64,000 bases of DNA from Planctomycetota bacterium (GTDB lineage: Bacteria; Planctomycetota; Phycisphaerae; WQYP01), in contig JAKAEZ010000006.1 of the NCBI GenBank assembly GCA_021819825.1, forward strand, positions 1 through 64,000. Direction: 5' to 3'. Each line of letters begins with the position of its first letter. Position 1 is the stretch's first letter. Of the stretch, positions 53,901 to 62,515 are shown in pieces. The translations under genes were made by a program, and so were the position numbers. The notes beneath the pieces are model-generated. The model ran no database searches and was not told the DNA's origin. It saw only the letters and a list, made by a program, of their open reading frames with translations.

Positions 53901-54267
53901 GTGCCCGGCGGGAGTGTGGTGCCTTAACAGTGCATACTTCATGTTGCCGCCGCTGGGGTTTTCTCTCAGCTACATTCTCGGAGTGCTGAATTCCCGGTTG
54001 ATAAAGTTCTATTTCAATCTGATCGCACAGACAAGCGGCATGGGCGTTACTCGTTGGATAAACGTTTACGTTGAGAAATTCCCGATTCCCACCGCGCCGT
54101 CGGAGGAGCAGGGAGCAGTGGAGCGGCTGGTTGACCGCATTTTAGCGGCTAAGGAAGAAATGGTCTCTCCGGACACCAGCTCGCTGGAACGCGAGATCGA
54201 CCAGCTTGTCTACCAACTTTACAACCTGACGCCGGAAGAAATTGCGATTGTTGAGGGGGCGGGGTAG
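50950..54267 (+). CDS. Eco57I-like DNA methylase (type IIG/PglX-like)
   Basis: An 1105-residue adenine-specific methylase of the Eco57I/TaqI class. The N-terminus is helical, with VFENLLEVKERKSKGSFYTPRE leading into the catalytic domain. SAM motif I is VCDPAIGSGAFPVGMM near residue 520, then YGVDIDPGAVEIAKLRLWL. Motif IV is VIGNPPYVSHEH near residue 692. A specificity-type C-terminal part follows (WWNLRACSFY; INVYVEKFPIP). GGAGG precedes the ATG. Between SFYTPRE and motif I, about 40 residues are encoded by inserted palindromes (TGIPAC, TGMSV twice). With the helicase, it likely modifies or senses DNA in defence. Confidence 0.9.
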   Translation: MNRDQARQLVKNTFKQKFDKGRFTTFIGNLLNHIDVSNATSCNFRRIKDAYKPHVDLSQRIGTYTSPDNQLLDVLVVRLTSQAKLIRTRAAIRNFVADYLAGEGKHAALVAFVSPSENAWRFSYVKMEYATVEKSSGDVGVEARLTPARRFSYLVGPGESCHTAQTRFLDLLQNTQTNPQLEDIEEAFSVEAVTKEFFAGYKDLALEVKEELDRLAAGDNAIRDEFAACQISTIGFAKKLMGQIVFLYFLQKKGWLGVAKDAPWGTGPHNFLRKLADGDFGQRANFFDDMLEPLFYGTLAKDRGHEAFCERFDCRIPFLNGGLFEPLNNYNWRKTEILLPNRLFTNDVAVEEGITGTGILDVFDRYNFTVNEAEPLEKEVAIDPEMLGKVFENLLEVKERKSKGSFYTPREIVHYMCQESLINYLDTAVNGECDTGIPACTPSKTPSQAQETQTGMSVLPQPQTQTGMSVPRCDIETFIHEGDRIADYDAVKANHGIELPAAIKTHARLLDDKLAAITVCDPAIGSGAFPVGMMQEIVRARSALTPYCNDVHDRTAYHFKRHAIQNCLYGVDIDPGAVEIAKLRLWLSLVVDEEDVRQIKPLPNLDYRVVVGNSLLGFLFRSVRVQKIEELKARFFGETDYDAKMRLKTEIDGQLSQAFANSKRSLGYEVNFDFQTVFSEVFRGGGFDVVIGNPPYVSHEHIREMKTALREASEVYSPFADIYCYFIEKAVRVLAKKGVLAFITSNSYIKADYGAKLREYLGKHTNILQLLSVERSQIFDTAIVNVAILLATKAQPVEGATAYVINSAWNSASFRRFVRAAGFEVPRSVFNSCTWALAHANVQELRARVEANGKALISLGAKIRLGIATGRNDAFLLTAAARDALLDMDGRNGDVIVPVVRGRDIERYGKIEPGTYLIAARNGVNIKRDYPTLYRHFESFGASFRSRGAQGQEWWNLRACSFYDDFDCERIVWIELSNEARFTRCPAGVWCLNSAYFMLPPLGFSLSYILGVLNSRLIKFYFNLIAQTSGMGVTRWINVYVEKFPIPTAPSEEQGAVERLVDRILAAKEEMVSPDTSSLEREIDQLVYQLYNLTPEEIAIVEGAG
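52251..52360. repeat. Three palindromic units inserted in frame in the methylase gene
   Basis: Three 7-8-bp-arm palindromes: ACAGGCA-TTCC-TGCCTGT (52252-52269) and CACAGACA-GGAA-TGTCTGTG at 52304-52323 and 52340-52359. Together they add roughly 40 codons without breaking the frame. They resemble REP-type units and look like a recent insertion into a variable loop. Confidence 0.85.
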
Positions 54268-54508
54268 GCGGGACCCTACGGGGAGTATTATAGGAACAAG
54301 GCCGAGTATCCCGGCGGCACGATCCGGCCGAGCGGTTAACGGCGGCCACGGGCAAATGTCGGCGGGAAGCCCGGTGAAAACTATATGATGCCAGGCCACT
54401 TTCGGTTACACTGAAAGACGGAAACAGGGTGCACGGTGGCGTACTGCCTCCCGCTGGCGGTTTTCGGTCACCGTACACCGCGGTGGAAAAGATGTAACGG
54501 GTTATGTT

Positions 54509-55579
54509 ATGCAATGCGTATTAGAGCCAACCTCCAAACCAGCAGAGGACCGCAGGATTGGTGCCTTATGGATGCGGTCTATCAGGTTTGCGGGATTGGC
54601 GAGGGTACTTCATCTGTTCGGTGGACGCCACGCCGAATTCAAAGCTAAAGATCTTAATTATCGCATCATCGAAACGGGGGCGTACCAGACTGAGCGTCGC
54701 ACTCAGCCGTCAACGACCACGCTTTACCATTGTCGGAACACACTCCTGCAGATCGGGGCACTAACCAAGGCGGATGGTCATTATCGCCTGGCACAGAGGC
54801 CCGAAATTGAAACGATTCTCTCGAACACCGAACCCAGCACGGAGAAGCTCAACTGGGAGGCTTGCAACGCATTTGCAGACTTGGTACTGCAGAATACGGA
54901 TTGCCAGACCGCGTTTTTCTCCCTTTTCAGCCGACAAGGGTGGCTACGCAGTGCCGCCGATTTCCGAGAGGGTGCGATTCCCGTATCTTGGCGGTCCACG
55001 CAGGCTCAGGGTAGTCGTGACCGCTTAGGAGTAATCCTCGAATCGGAGGGAAGCGGTGAACACCGCTCCCTAGCGACCAAACGCGTGACTATTGGCGGTA
55101 ACCGGAGCCAAGATATCTGCAGCATACTTTACGGCGTGCGGTACTGGGCGAGGGACGAACTTCGCCTGGTCGATGAGTATTTTAGCCTTGGCCGAGGCTC
55201 GGTCATGTTCCCCATCCGGGCGGAGAACACGGAGGCCGCTACGGTAGTGGTAATGGATAGGATAATCAAGTCCGTCGCAGAAGATAGGGCTTGGACAAGA
55301 TTTTCGCTGCAGGATATGATCAGCCGCTACTGTGTTGGGGAGCGGTACGCACTCGCGGCATTGCATTTGGCAATAAAAAAACTTGTCGCATCCGCACCCG
55401 GCAAGGTAGTGCTGATTCCCTCGGCGGAGTCGTTTGCCGCGAATACGCTCTCGGCCACATTTCCGGGAACACGGGCACACGAGTTGGGAAGCTATTACAG
55501 GGATGGCTCCGGTAGGTTGATCTCCCACATACGATTGCATGTTTCAATTGCAAGGATGAATTATGCCCAGTCCGCTTGA
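54509..55579 (+). CDS. Hypothetical protein, first gene of the ATPase-PIN-methylase chain
   Basis: A 356-residue protein. The N-terminal 100 residues look like winged-helix folds (IRFAGLARVLHLFGGRHAEF, LYHCRNTLLQIGALTKADG, HYRLAQRPEIETIL). The middle part is conserved-looking (FSLFSRQGWLRSAADFREGA, ICSILYGVRYWARDELRLVDEY). A second wHTH-like region follows (FSLQDMISRYCVGERYALAAL). I do not recognise a family; in defence operons such proteins can be specificity or transcription-like subunits. ATG 54509 has no strong ribosome site, and later starts are possible. The 240 bp before it hold no gene and separate it from the methylase at 50950. It overlaps the ATPase gene by 17 bases. Confidence 0.65.
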   Translation: MQCVLEPTSKPAEDRRIGALWMRSIRFAGLARVLHLFGGRHAEFKAKDLNYRIIETGAYQTERRTQPSTTTLYHCRNTLLQIGALTKADGHYRLAQRPEIETILSNTEPSTEKLNWEACNAFADLVLQNTDCQTAFFSLFSRQGWLRSAADFREGAIPVSWRSTQAQGSRDRLGVILESEGSGEHRSLATKRVTIGGNRSQDICSILYGVRYWARDELRLVDEYFSLGRGSVMFPIRAENTEAATVVVMDRIIKSVAEDRAWTRFSLQDMISRYCVGERYALAALHLAIKKLVASAPGKVVLIPSAESFAANTLSATFPGTRAHELGSYYRDGSGRLISHIRLHVSIARMNYAQSA

Positions 55580-56720
55580 GCGCCTTCAACTAAAGTTCAA
55601 TCCCTTCGAGCCGTCCGGAAGCGGCGCTCCGGCTTCAGAGAAGGAGCCGTGGCTTCCGGAAAGGTGGAAGCAGAAGCTTAAGAAATATTTCGAGCAATTG
55701 GGTGTGGGGGAGGGGATCAGGCCCCTTGCCGTGGTTGGGGAGTACGGCAGCGGGAAAAGTTATCTGTTGCATTGGTTGGATCAACATGAGTTCCCGCGTC
55801 GGCGCGTGCAGAGCTATTACTTTAATGACCCCGGCGTGCAGTTCTACGACTTGGCAAACCAATTTTTGCGGCGCCTTGGACGAAAGCACTTTTCCAAACT
55901 GGTGTGGGAGCTTGCGCAGCCACATGTCATGCACAGGCAACTTACTCTCTTTACCGGGACCTACGAAGACTTTCTGGGATCGTTTAGACAAAAGGATAGG
56001 CCCAAGCTAGAGCAGCAGATCCAGGCGGCGCTCATTGCAGCCAAGGTAACAACGGATGAAGAGATAGCCAGTCGCCTTGCCCAGATTGTTATGGATACCC
56101 CTAACAAGCCGTATTTTGAGTACCGCGATTTTGTTCCCGGCACGGCGCGATCGGTCGTCGCGGAGCATCAAGGGGCCAACTACTTCGGTGCATTGCTCCG
56201 AACGTTGCGATTGGCCGCGGGCGTGGAGAAGGTAGCGTTCTTGATAGACGAGTTCGAGGAGATTTCTCTTCACCGTAATATCACCGCCGCTGCATCCCAA
56301 GACTACCGCGTCACTCTGAAGAGGCTTATTGATCTGACAGATGCGGGCGAACTTTGGCTCGTGTTATCGCTGACGCACGATGGAGCAGAAAAGACCAAAC
56401 AGCTCGACCAAGCATTATGGAGTCGAATGTTCGAGTTCACAGTCGACCCGCTCGAGGATGATGAGGCTTACGATTTGGTCAAGAACCGTTTGGCCGATGC
56501 ACGTCCGGACGAGTTAAAGCCGAAGCACGATCTATTCCCCTTCGATCCAGGCTTCATGGCAGATCTTCGGCCGGTCACGAGATCCATTCCCCGATCCATC
56601 GTTAAGGTGTGTTCTGCCGCAATAAGCCAGGCCGCGAGCCGGAACAAAAAATCTATAAGTAACGTGGACGTGCTAGCCGTGGAGGAGAATCTCTTCCCGG
56701 TAAGTGGTGGAGAAAGATAA
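55563..56720 (+). CDS. AAA/ORC-like ATPase of the defence chain
   Basis: A 385-residue P-loop ATPase. It starts MPSPLERLQLKFNPFEPSGS, an ORC/ExeA-like NPF entry. Walker A is VVGEYGSGKSYLLHW near residues 57-71, and a sensor/Walker B region is VAFLIDEFEEISL near residue 224. A C-terminal winged-helix-like region follows (RSIPRSIVKVCSAAISQAASR). It resembles the STAND/ORC-type ATPases found in BREX- and Hma-like defence operons. It overlaps the gene before it by 17 bases and the PIN gene after it by one (TAATG). It may act as the nucleotide-dependent core linking recognition to the PIN nuclease. Confidence 0.82.
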   Translation: MPSPLERLQLKFNPFEPSGSGAPASEKEPWLPERWKQKLKKYFEQLGVGEGIRPLAVVGEYGSGKSYLLHWLDQHEFPRRRVQSYYFNDPGVQFYDLANQFLRRLGRKHFSKLVWELAQPHVMHRQLTLFTGTYEDFLGSFRQKDRPKLEQQIQAALIAAKVTTDEEIASRLAQIVMDTPNKPYFEYRDFVPGTARSVVAEHQGANYFGALLRTLRLAAGVEKVAFLIDEFEEISLHRNITAAASQDYRVTLKRLIDLTDAGELWLVLSLTHDGAEKTKQLDQALWSRMFEFTVDPLEDDEAYDLVKNRLADARPDELKPKHDLFPFDPGFMADLRPVTRSIPRSIVKVCSAAISQAASRNKKSISNVDVLAVEENLFPVSGGER

Positions 56721-57547
56721 TGAAGCCGGATGAGACTGGAAGGACGCCCCCGCAACCGACCGCGCCATCACCGATCCTTTTTTTGGACACAAATGGAATC
56801 CACTACGCGCGGCTTGCATTGTCGCTCGCGAGAACGCAACACCGAAAAATTCTGAAGATGGATAATGATGAGTTCAAGGCCGCGATCAAGCGGGCCAGGG
56901 TCTGGAAGGGATCGGAAAAACCCTACATGGACGGTTTTGCCATTGGTCACTATTTAGCAAAGCGCGTCGACGAGAGTGATGCCCGCGTTCAATACGCACC
57001 TGTCAGCGGGTTTGAGTTGCTATGCGGAGGCCTACGCGGCAGGGCCATCGTAAATGCTGCCAGAGGTAGGGTACCCAATCGGTGGTACAGCCGGTTGGAC
57101 GAGGCCGAGTTGCTGCACTACCTCAACCCTGGCGACTTCGCTAAAAACGATTCCGACCGCATGGGCATATCCGATCTCTTTCAGGGCCAACTTGGCTTCA
57201 CCGTCGGCGAGGCGGATGAGCGCGACATCGGGAGGGTCTTCGACTTGTCAAAATCCATATTAAAAGCCACGTTTCTCGAGATTGGCGACTGTTTGGTATA
57301 CGCTAGTTCAATGCTCGCGCGAGCCGAGGCGGTAATTACCTGCGACTCGCACTTGGCAAACGTGATCCGCTCGGTGGAGAACCCGGGATCAAATCCAGAG
57401 CTTGCCAAGCAGTTTAACCGCGCGAGCAAGATCATCCGCGAATGCGTGGCAGCGATATTAGAGGTTCAGGCATCACAGGTGTCGCTACCAAAAGCGCTGA
57501 AGATCAAGGATATGACGCAAAAAAAATCCCAAAGAGGTGCCGGGTGA
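56720..57547 (+). CDS. PIN-domain nuclease-like protein of the defence chain
   Basis: A 275-residue protein with PIN-fold acidic positions: D in ILFLDTNGIHYARLAL near the start, E in PVSGFELLCGG, and two Asp in FLEIGDCLVYASSML and VITCDSHLANVI. It is longer than toxin-type PIN proteins, with helical inserts (WYSRLDEAELLHYLNPGD) and a basic C-terminal tail. No antitoxin is next to it; instead it sits between an ATPase and a DNA methylase. It is plausibly the effector nuclease of this set. The start is fixed by TAATG and the end overlaps the methylase start by GTGA. Confidence 0.8.
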   Translation: MKPDETGRTPPQPTAPSPILFLDTNGIHYARLALSLARTQHRKILKMDNDEFKAAIKRARVWKGSEKPYMDGFAIGHYLAKRVDESDARVQYAPVSGFELLCGGLRGRAIVNAARGRVPNRWYSRLDEAELLHYLNPGDFAKNDSDRMGISDLFQGQLGFTVGEADERDIGRVFDLSKSILKATFLEIGDCLVYASSMLARAEAVITCDSHLANVIRSVENPGSNPELAKQFNRASKIIRECVAAILEVQASQVSLPKALKIKDMTQKKSQRGAG

Positions 57548-58818
57548 TCGAGAATCGGAAAGAATGGAGCGCATGGGTTACGCCGCGCGCACTGCGATCA
57601 GAACCAATCCACCGCTGGTACACGTTCCCGCATAGTTTCACGCACCAATTGGTCGATGCCTTGGCAGAGGAGTGGGGGCTTGGGGGCCACGACCTTATTT
57701 TGGACCCTTTTGTCGGGGCTGGAACGACCGTCCTCGCGGCGAAGCTCGGTGGTATTCCCGCCGTAGGGCACGATCTTTCTCCGCTTGCCGTGTTCGTGAG
57801 CCGTGTTAAATCAACCCATTACAGCCTACCGGAAGTGCAGAAGGCATGGAACGGGCTTCTGCCGCGGCTTGTGCCGGGCAACTGGGATATGCCGCAGGGA
57901 GCGTATCCCCAGCTAGTAATCCGCGCACTTCCGTCGAAATTGCTGGGTGCATTCGAAGGGATCAGCAGCGGGATCGGCAGGATGCGTTGCCCGGAGGCGA
58001 CAAAAGATCTTTTTCGGCTGGCTCTCCTCGCGACCATACCTGATTTTAGCCAGGCCGTTGCAACCGGCGGCTGGCTTTCTTGGGTTGGGAAGCGGCGTAC
58101 CAAGGCGGAACTCGTTCCGGCATTCAGGCTACGGATGCAGAAAATACTGGAGGACATCCGCGAGTCGCCAGCACCTTGCAATGGAAACTGGCCTGTTTCA
58201 TGCGCTGACGCCCGGAAACTTCCGGAGGCTGACTCGACGGTCAGTGCGGTGATTACGTCACCCCCGTACCCAAACCGGCATGATTACACGCGCGTTTTCG
58301 GGGTCGAGTTGATGTATGGCTTTTTGGATTGGGAGCGAACTCGAGATCTCCGCCGCCAGAGTTTTCAATCCCACCCCGAATCGCGGCCGGACCGGCCAAC
58401 TTCAACTGAGTACTTCCCGCCACCGCGCCTTATAAAACTTCTCCGCGAGCTGAAGGAAGCTGGCGTTGAGGAAAAAATTACGGGGATGATCAGCGGCTAT
58501 TTTCTGGACATATTCTTATGTCTCCGCGAACTCCGACGGGTCTGCAAGCCGAACGCTCCGATAGCCCTAGTCCTGGGTAATGCCCGTTACGCCGGAGTTC
58601 CGGTGATCGTTGACGAGCTGACGGCAACAATTGGGGAGCAGGCGGGCTTACGTTGCGAACGCATCAGAGCAGTCCGATTTCGAGGAAACAGCGCCCAACA
58701 AATGGGGGCCTATGGGAGATCGCCGTCCCGTGAGAGCGTCATCATTTTCCGGAACGGCAAAGATAGGGTCACAAATCGGGAAGGTAATCCGTCGTATCGC
58801 CGCTCGGGCCGGGAATGA
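57544..58818 (+). CDS. SPPY-type DNA methylase of the defence chain
   Basis: A 424-residue amino-methyltransferase of the beta-class order. SAM motif I DPFVGAGTTVLAAKL starts near residue 54, followed by AVGHDLSPLAVFVS. Catalytic motif IV SPPYPNRHDYTRVFG is at residue 239. SPPY is typical of N4-cytosine enzymes but also occurs in N6-adenine ones. The C-terminal part has the usual AIVLGN-like strand (IALVLGNARYAG). GTG 57544 is chosen because it overlaps the PIN stop in GTGA. In defence systems with an adjacent nuclease, such an enzyme marks self DNA. The frame ends 400 bp before the copper genes. Confidence 0.88.
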   Translation: MIENRKEWSAWVTPRALRSEPIHRWYTFPHSFTHQLVDALAEEWGLGGHDLILDPFVGAGTTVLAAKLGGIPAVGHDLSPLAVFVSRVKSTHYSLPEVQKAWNGLLPRLVPGNWDMPQGAYPQLVIRALPSKLLGAFEGISSGIGRMRCPEATKDLFRLALLATIPDFSQAVATGGWLSWVGKRRTKAELVPAFRLRMQKILEDIRESPAPCNGNWPVSCADARKLPEADSTVSAVITSPPYPNRHDYTRVFGVELMYGFLDWERTRDLRRQSFQSHPESRPDRPTSTEYFPPPRLIKLLRELKEAGVEEKITGMISGYFLDIFLCLRELRRVCKPNAPIALVLGNARYAGVPVIVDELTATIGEQAGLRCERIRAVRFRGNSAQQMGAYGRSPSRESVIIFRNGKDRVTNREGNPSYRRSGRE

Positions 58819-59176
58819 ATGCGAATTACCACGCCTGTCAGTCAATTATTGCCCGAGAAATGTGACGGGGACGTAACTGGATTATAAAATTGGCGACGGC
58901 ATTCACGGTTGCTGAATTGTGCGGCGGCTATCGCCGCGGAGCAGGCGAATTTGGAGCAGGGGAGCAGGGGAGCACTTATGGCGGGCGGCGCTGCGCTTAA
59001 TGAATAATGAATAATGGGACGCGGTGCGGGGCACTGCTTAATGGTTTTGGGTTGCGGATCGCGTTGGGTTAGGGGGGGGGGACGCGGGCACGATGCCCGC
59101 GGCTTAATGGGCGGCGGCGGGGTGGCGGATACCACGGGTACTTGCTTCCTGTTGCCTATTGCGCTAGGATGTGTCA
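58819..59176. other. Intergenic region, low-complexity words
   Basis: No gene seen. It includes GGAGCAGGGGAGCAGGGGAG near 58950 and AATGAATAATGAATAATGGG near 59000, then a G9 run near 59075. It marks the right edge of the defence island. The copper operator follows at 59177. Confidence 0.5.
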
Positions 59177-59195
59177 TATACCCCATGGGGGTATA
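59177..59195 (+). promoter_or_regulatory. CsoR-type copper operator
   Basis: TATACCCC-AT-GGGGGTATA, a near-perfect inverted repeat of the GC-core, TA-flank kind bound by CsoR repressors, about 20 bases before the CsoR start and just upstream of GGAG. It should place csoR and the P-ATPase under copper control. Confidence 0.85.
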
Positions 59196-59215
59196 TAAGA
59201 CGGAGTAGCGCTTCT

Positions 59216-59617
59216 ATGCCTAAGAATGTGAAAAGCCGAAACTTAGAACCCAGGCCGGCCGAACAACATGGCCGTTCTCCTGGCCCGGCTGACCGGCCTC
59301 TACCGAAATTGCGGCGGTTTGGCCCCGGAGGGAACGCTTTCGCGGTGGATGCGGATAAGAAGAGGGCCAACCTCCATCGCCTCAAAAGAATTGAAGGCCA
59401 AATTCGCGGTGTGCATGAGATGGTGCAACAGGACCGGTACTGCGCGGATATTCTTATTCAGATTGCCGCCGCGCAAAAGTCTCTTTCGGGTGTCGCACGG
59501 CAATTGCTGGCTAATCATCTCAAGCATTGTGTTGCGCATGAGATTCGGGCCGGCGGGGCGCAGGCTGATGCCGCCTGCGAGGAACTTGTGAAACTCATAT
59601 CTCATCTGGACCATTAA
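59216..59617 (+). CDS. csoR: CsoR/FrmR-family metal-sensing repressor
   Basis: A 133-residue protein whose last 90 residues are the CsoR four-helix fold ([39 protein letters not shown]). Ligand residues of the copper type are the Cys in RYCADIL and the His/Cys pair in [11 protein letters not shown], the C-H-C pattern. The first 40 residues are a Pro/Arg-rich extension not usual in the family. ATG 59216 has GGAG (59202-59205) upstream; the longer frame would start inside the operator. It is followed 16 bp later by the copper P-ATPase. It represses the pair through the palindrome upstream and lets go on Cu(I) binding. Confidence 0.88.
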   Translation: MPKNVKSRNLEPRPAEQHGRSPGPADRPLPKLRRFGPGGNAFAVDADKKRANLHRLKRIEGQIRGVHEMVQQDRYCADILIQIAAAQKSLSGVARQLLANHLKHCVAHEIRAGGAQADAACEELVKLISHLDH

Positions 59618-59633
59618 GCGGAAGAAGGAAACT

Positions 59634-62324
59634 ATGAATACCGTGAATATAACAACTGATACATCATTGCAGGGCAGCCAGACGCTTGACCCAGTCTGTG
59701 GCATGAAGATAACGCCCGAAAAGGCGGCAGCGCACCGTGAGCATGGCGGCCAGACCTATTATTTCTGTGGTAAAAGCTGCCTGGAGAAATTCCTGCTTCA
59801 CCCGGAGCAATACGTGAAAGCAAGCGTTGTCGCTCAGACGGCGATTGATCCAGTCTGCGGCATGAATGTTGCGCGGGAAACTGCGCGGGGGAAATGGGAG
59901 CATCGGGGTGTTACCTATTATTTCTGTTGCAAAGGGTGTTTAGAAAAATTCCAGAGCGATCCGGAAAAATATCTCAATAAGCAGCCATTAAAGCCAGGGG
60001 GTGGCGGCCTGGTGCAACTGGGAGTTTCCGCAAAAACGATGAGGACAACGCCCGCCGCCGCGTTGACCGCTGGTCCGGCAGCGCCGCTTGGGGCCGCAAA
60101 TCACCAATACATCTGTCCGATGGATCCGGAAATTCACAGTGATAAACCGGGAGCGTGCCCCAAGTGCGGCATGGCCCTGGAACTTGATTTGTCATCGCCG
60201 CCTGCCCGCAAGGCAATGCGTTATACCTGCCCGATGGATCCGGAAATTATCCGTACTGAACCGGGCGCGTGCCCCAAGTGCGGTATGGCCTTGGAGCCAA
60301 TGGAAGTTCAATCGGCTGGCGAACCGGAGAATCCGGAATTAGTGGATATGTCCCGGCGTTTCCGCATTGGCCTGGCACTGGCGGTGCCGGTGTTTATATT
60401 ATCCATGCTGGCAGATTTAAAAATTGCCCATCTCAACACGTCGGCGTGGGTAAACTGGGTCAACCTTCTCTTATCTACACCGGTGGTGTTCTGGTGCGGC
60501 ATGCCCTTTTTTGTGCGGGCGTGGGCTTCGATTAAAACCTGGCATCTCAACATGTTTACGCTGATCGGGTTAGGCGTGGGCGTGGCGTATGTGTACAGCT
60601 TTGTTGCCACGCTGGTGCCGCAAATTTTTCCCCCGGCATTTCAGGTTCATCCCGGCCTGGTGGCGACATACTTTGAAGCTGCCGCCGTGATTGTCGTGCT
60701 GGTGTTGCTGGGGCAAATGCTGGAGTTGCGGGCACGCGGCAAAACCGGCGCGGCCATCCGGGAATTATTGGATTTATCGCCCAAAAGTGCCCGGCGTATT
60801 GCCGCCGACGGCAATCAACAGGATGTGCCGCTGGAACAGATTGCCGTGGGGGATAAACTCCAAGTGCGCCCCGGGGAAAGACTCCCCGTTGATGGAATCG
60901 TGCTGGAAGGTTCCAGTACCGTCGATGAATCCATGATTTCCGGGGAACCCATTCCTGTGCTCAAGGCGACGGGGGACAAAGTCATTGGGGGCACGGTGAA
61001 TGGCACCGGCGGCCTGGTGATGGAGGCGCAAAAAGTCGGGGCCGATACGCTGTTAGCGCAAATTGTGGCGTTGGTTTCCCAGGCACAGCGCAGCCGTGCG
61101 CCGATTCAACGTCTGGCTGATAAAGTTGCCGGAATTTTTGTGCCCGCGGTGGTAGGCTCGGCAATTCTGACGTTTATTTTATGGTCCCTATTTGGCCCCG
61201 CTCCGGCGATGGCCTATGCGCTGGTAAATGCGGTGGCGGTGGTGATGATCGCCTGCCCCTGCGCCCTGGGGTTGGCCACACCGATGTCCATCATGGTGGG
61301 TGTTGGCCGGGCGGCCCAATCGGGCGTGCTGATAAAAAACGCGGAAGTTCTTGAAGTCATGGAAAAAATTGACACCATCGCACTGGATAAAACCGGTACG
61401 TTGACACAGGGCCATCCGAAGGTGGTAACACTTCAGCCGCAGCCGGGCGTTTCCGCTGATGATTTGCTTCAATTGGCCGCTTCGTTGGAGCGTGGCAGCG
61501 AGCATCCGCTGGCGGCAGCCATTGTTTCCGCGGCCCAAACCCGGGGCATGCCGCTATTGCCGGTTGAGGAATTTCAATCCACCAGCGGACAGGGTGTCTG
61601 TGGCAAAATCAAGGGGCAGAATGTGGCCATCGGCAATGCGGCACTGATGCAGCAACTGCGGATTCCCATTGAATCCGTGTCACAACAAGAGGAAGTTCTG
61701 CGCAGCACCGGTCAAACAATTATGTATGTGGCGGCGGAGGGAAATTTTATGGGTCTCTTGGGTACGCAAGATCCGCTGCGTCCCGGTGCCGCGGAAATGG
61801 TTAAGCGTATAAAGTCTCTGGGCCTGTCTGTGGTTATGATCACCGGTGATAACGAGGCCACGGCCAAGGCCGTTGCCCGTCGCGTGGGTATTGACGCGGT
61901 CGAAGCGAATACTTTACCGCAGCAAAAAGCCGAGGCGGTGCGCCGCCTGCAAAGTCAGGGACGAAAAGTGGCTCTGGCGGGCGACGGCATTAATGACGCG
62001 CCCGCCCTGGCGCAGGCGGATGTGGGTATTGCCATGGGTACCGGTACGGATGTCGCAATCGCCAGTGCCGGTGTGACATTACTGCACGGAGATTTAGCCG
62101 GCATACTCCAGGCGCGACACATAAGCATCGCGACGATGCGGAATATCCGGCAGAATCTTTTATGGGCATTTGGTTACAACATTCTGGGAATACCGGTTGC
62201 CGCGGGTATTTTGTATCCATTTTTCGGCATTCTTCTAAGCCCCATGATCGCCGCGGCAGCGATGAGCTTCAGTAGCGTATCGGTTATTGCCAATTCTCTG
62301 CGGCTGCGAAAACTGAAACTGTAG
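59634..62324 (+). CDS. copA: Copper-exporting P1B-type ATPase with YHS and metal-binding repeats
   Basis: An 896-residue pump. Two YHS domains lie in about residues 14-115 (LDPVCGMKI and IDPVCGMNV, each with an FC-K-CLEKF motif). Two CPMDPE heavy-metal binding repeats follow ([44 protein letters not shown]). The catalytic core has AMIGDG-class marks: CPC in [11 protein letters not shown] near residue 541, DKTGTLTQG with phosphorylated D near 585, SEHPLA, and [23 protein letters not shown] marks Cu(I)/Ag(I) export. A GAAGGA site precedes the ATG. It is cotranscribed with csoR. The doubled N-terminal metal modules are more than most relatives carry. Confidence 0.93.
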   Translation: MNTVNITTDTSLQGSQTLDPVCGMKITPEKAAAHREHGGQTYYFCGKSCLEKFLLHPEQYVKASVVAQTAIDPVCGMNVARETARGKWEHRGVTYYFCCKGCLEKFQSDPEKYLNKQPLKPGGGGLVQLGVSAKTMRTTPAAALTAGPAAPLGAANHQYICPMDPEIHSDKPGACPKCGMALELDLSSPPARKAMRYTCPMDPEIIRTEPGACPKCGMALEPMEVQSAGEPENPELVDMSRRFRIGLALAVPVFILSMLADLKIAHLNTSAWVNWVNLLLSTPVVFWCGMPFFVRAWASIKTWHLNMFTLIGLGVGVAYVYSFVATLVPQIFPPAFQVHPGLVATYFEAAAVIVVLVLLGQMLELRARGKTGAAIRELLDLSPKSARRIAADGNQQDVPLEQIAVGDKLQVRPGERLPVDGIVLEGSSTVDESMISGEPIPVLKATGDKVIGGTVNGTGGLVMEAQKVGADTLLAQIVALVSQAQRSRAPIQRLADKVAGIFVPAVVGSAILTFILWSLFGPAPAMAYALVNAVAVVMIACPCALGLATPMSIMVGVGRAAQSGVLIKNAEVLEVMEKIDTIALDKTGTLTQGHPKVVTLQPQPGVSADDLLQLAASLERGSEHPLAAAIVSAAQTRGMPLLPVEEFQSTSGQGVCGKIKGQNVAIGNAALMQQLRIPIESVSQQEEVLRSTGQTIMYVAAEGNFMGLLGTQDPLRPGAAEMVKRIKSLGLSVVMITGDNEATAKAVARRVGIDAVEANTLPQQKAEAVRRLQSQGRKVALAGDGINDAPALAQADVGIAMGTGTDVAIASAGVTLLHGDLAGILQARHISIATMRNIRQNLLWAFGYNILGIPVAAGILYPFFGILLSPMIAAAAMSFSSVSVIANSLRLRKLKL

Positions 62325-62515
62325 CCTGACGCGGCAGCGTCATGGTTTGATGCGGAGTGGGGCGGCGGGCGAAAACACAGTCCAGTTCGGCACGCAGTGT
62401 ACGCATCGTGACGGGGGAAGCGCATGGTGTCACAGGAACGTAATCCGCAAAAAACTCAACGCTGCCGCATTGAGCTAATCACACGGCATGGTTGGGATGG
62501 GCATCGCCGCGCCGA

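Noticed and set aside
58996..59200. Gly-rich plus-strand frame before csoR
   Set aside because: It is low-complexity sequence running through the CsoR operator, not protein-like.
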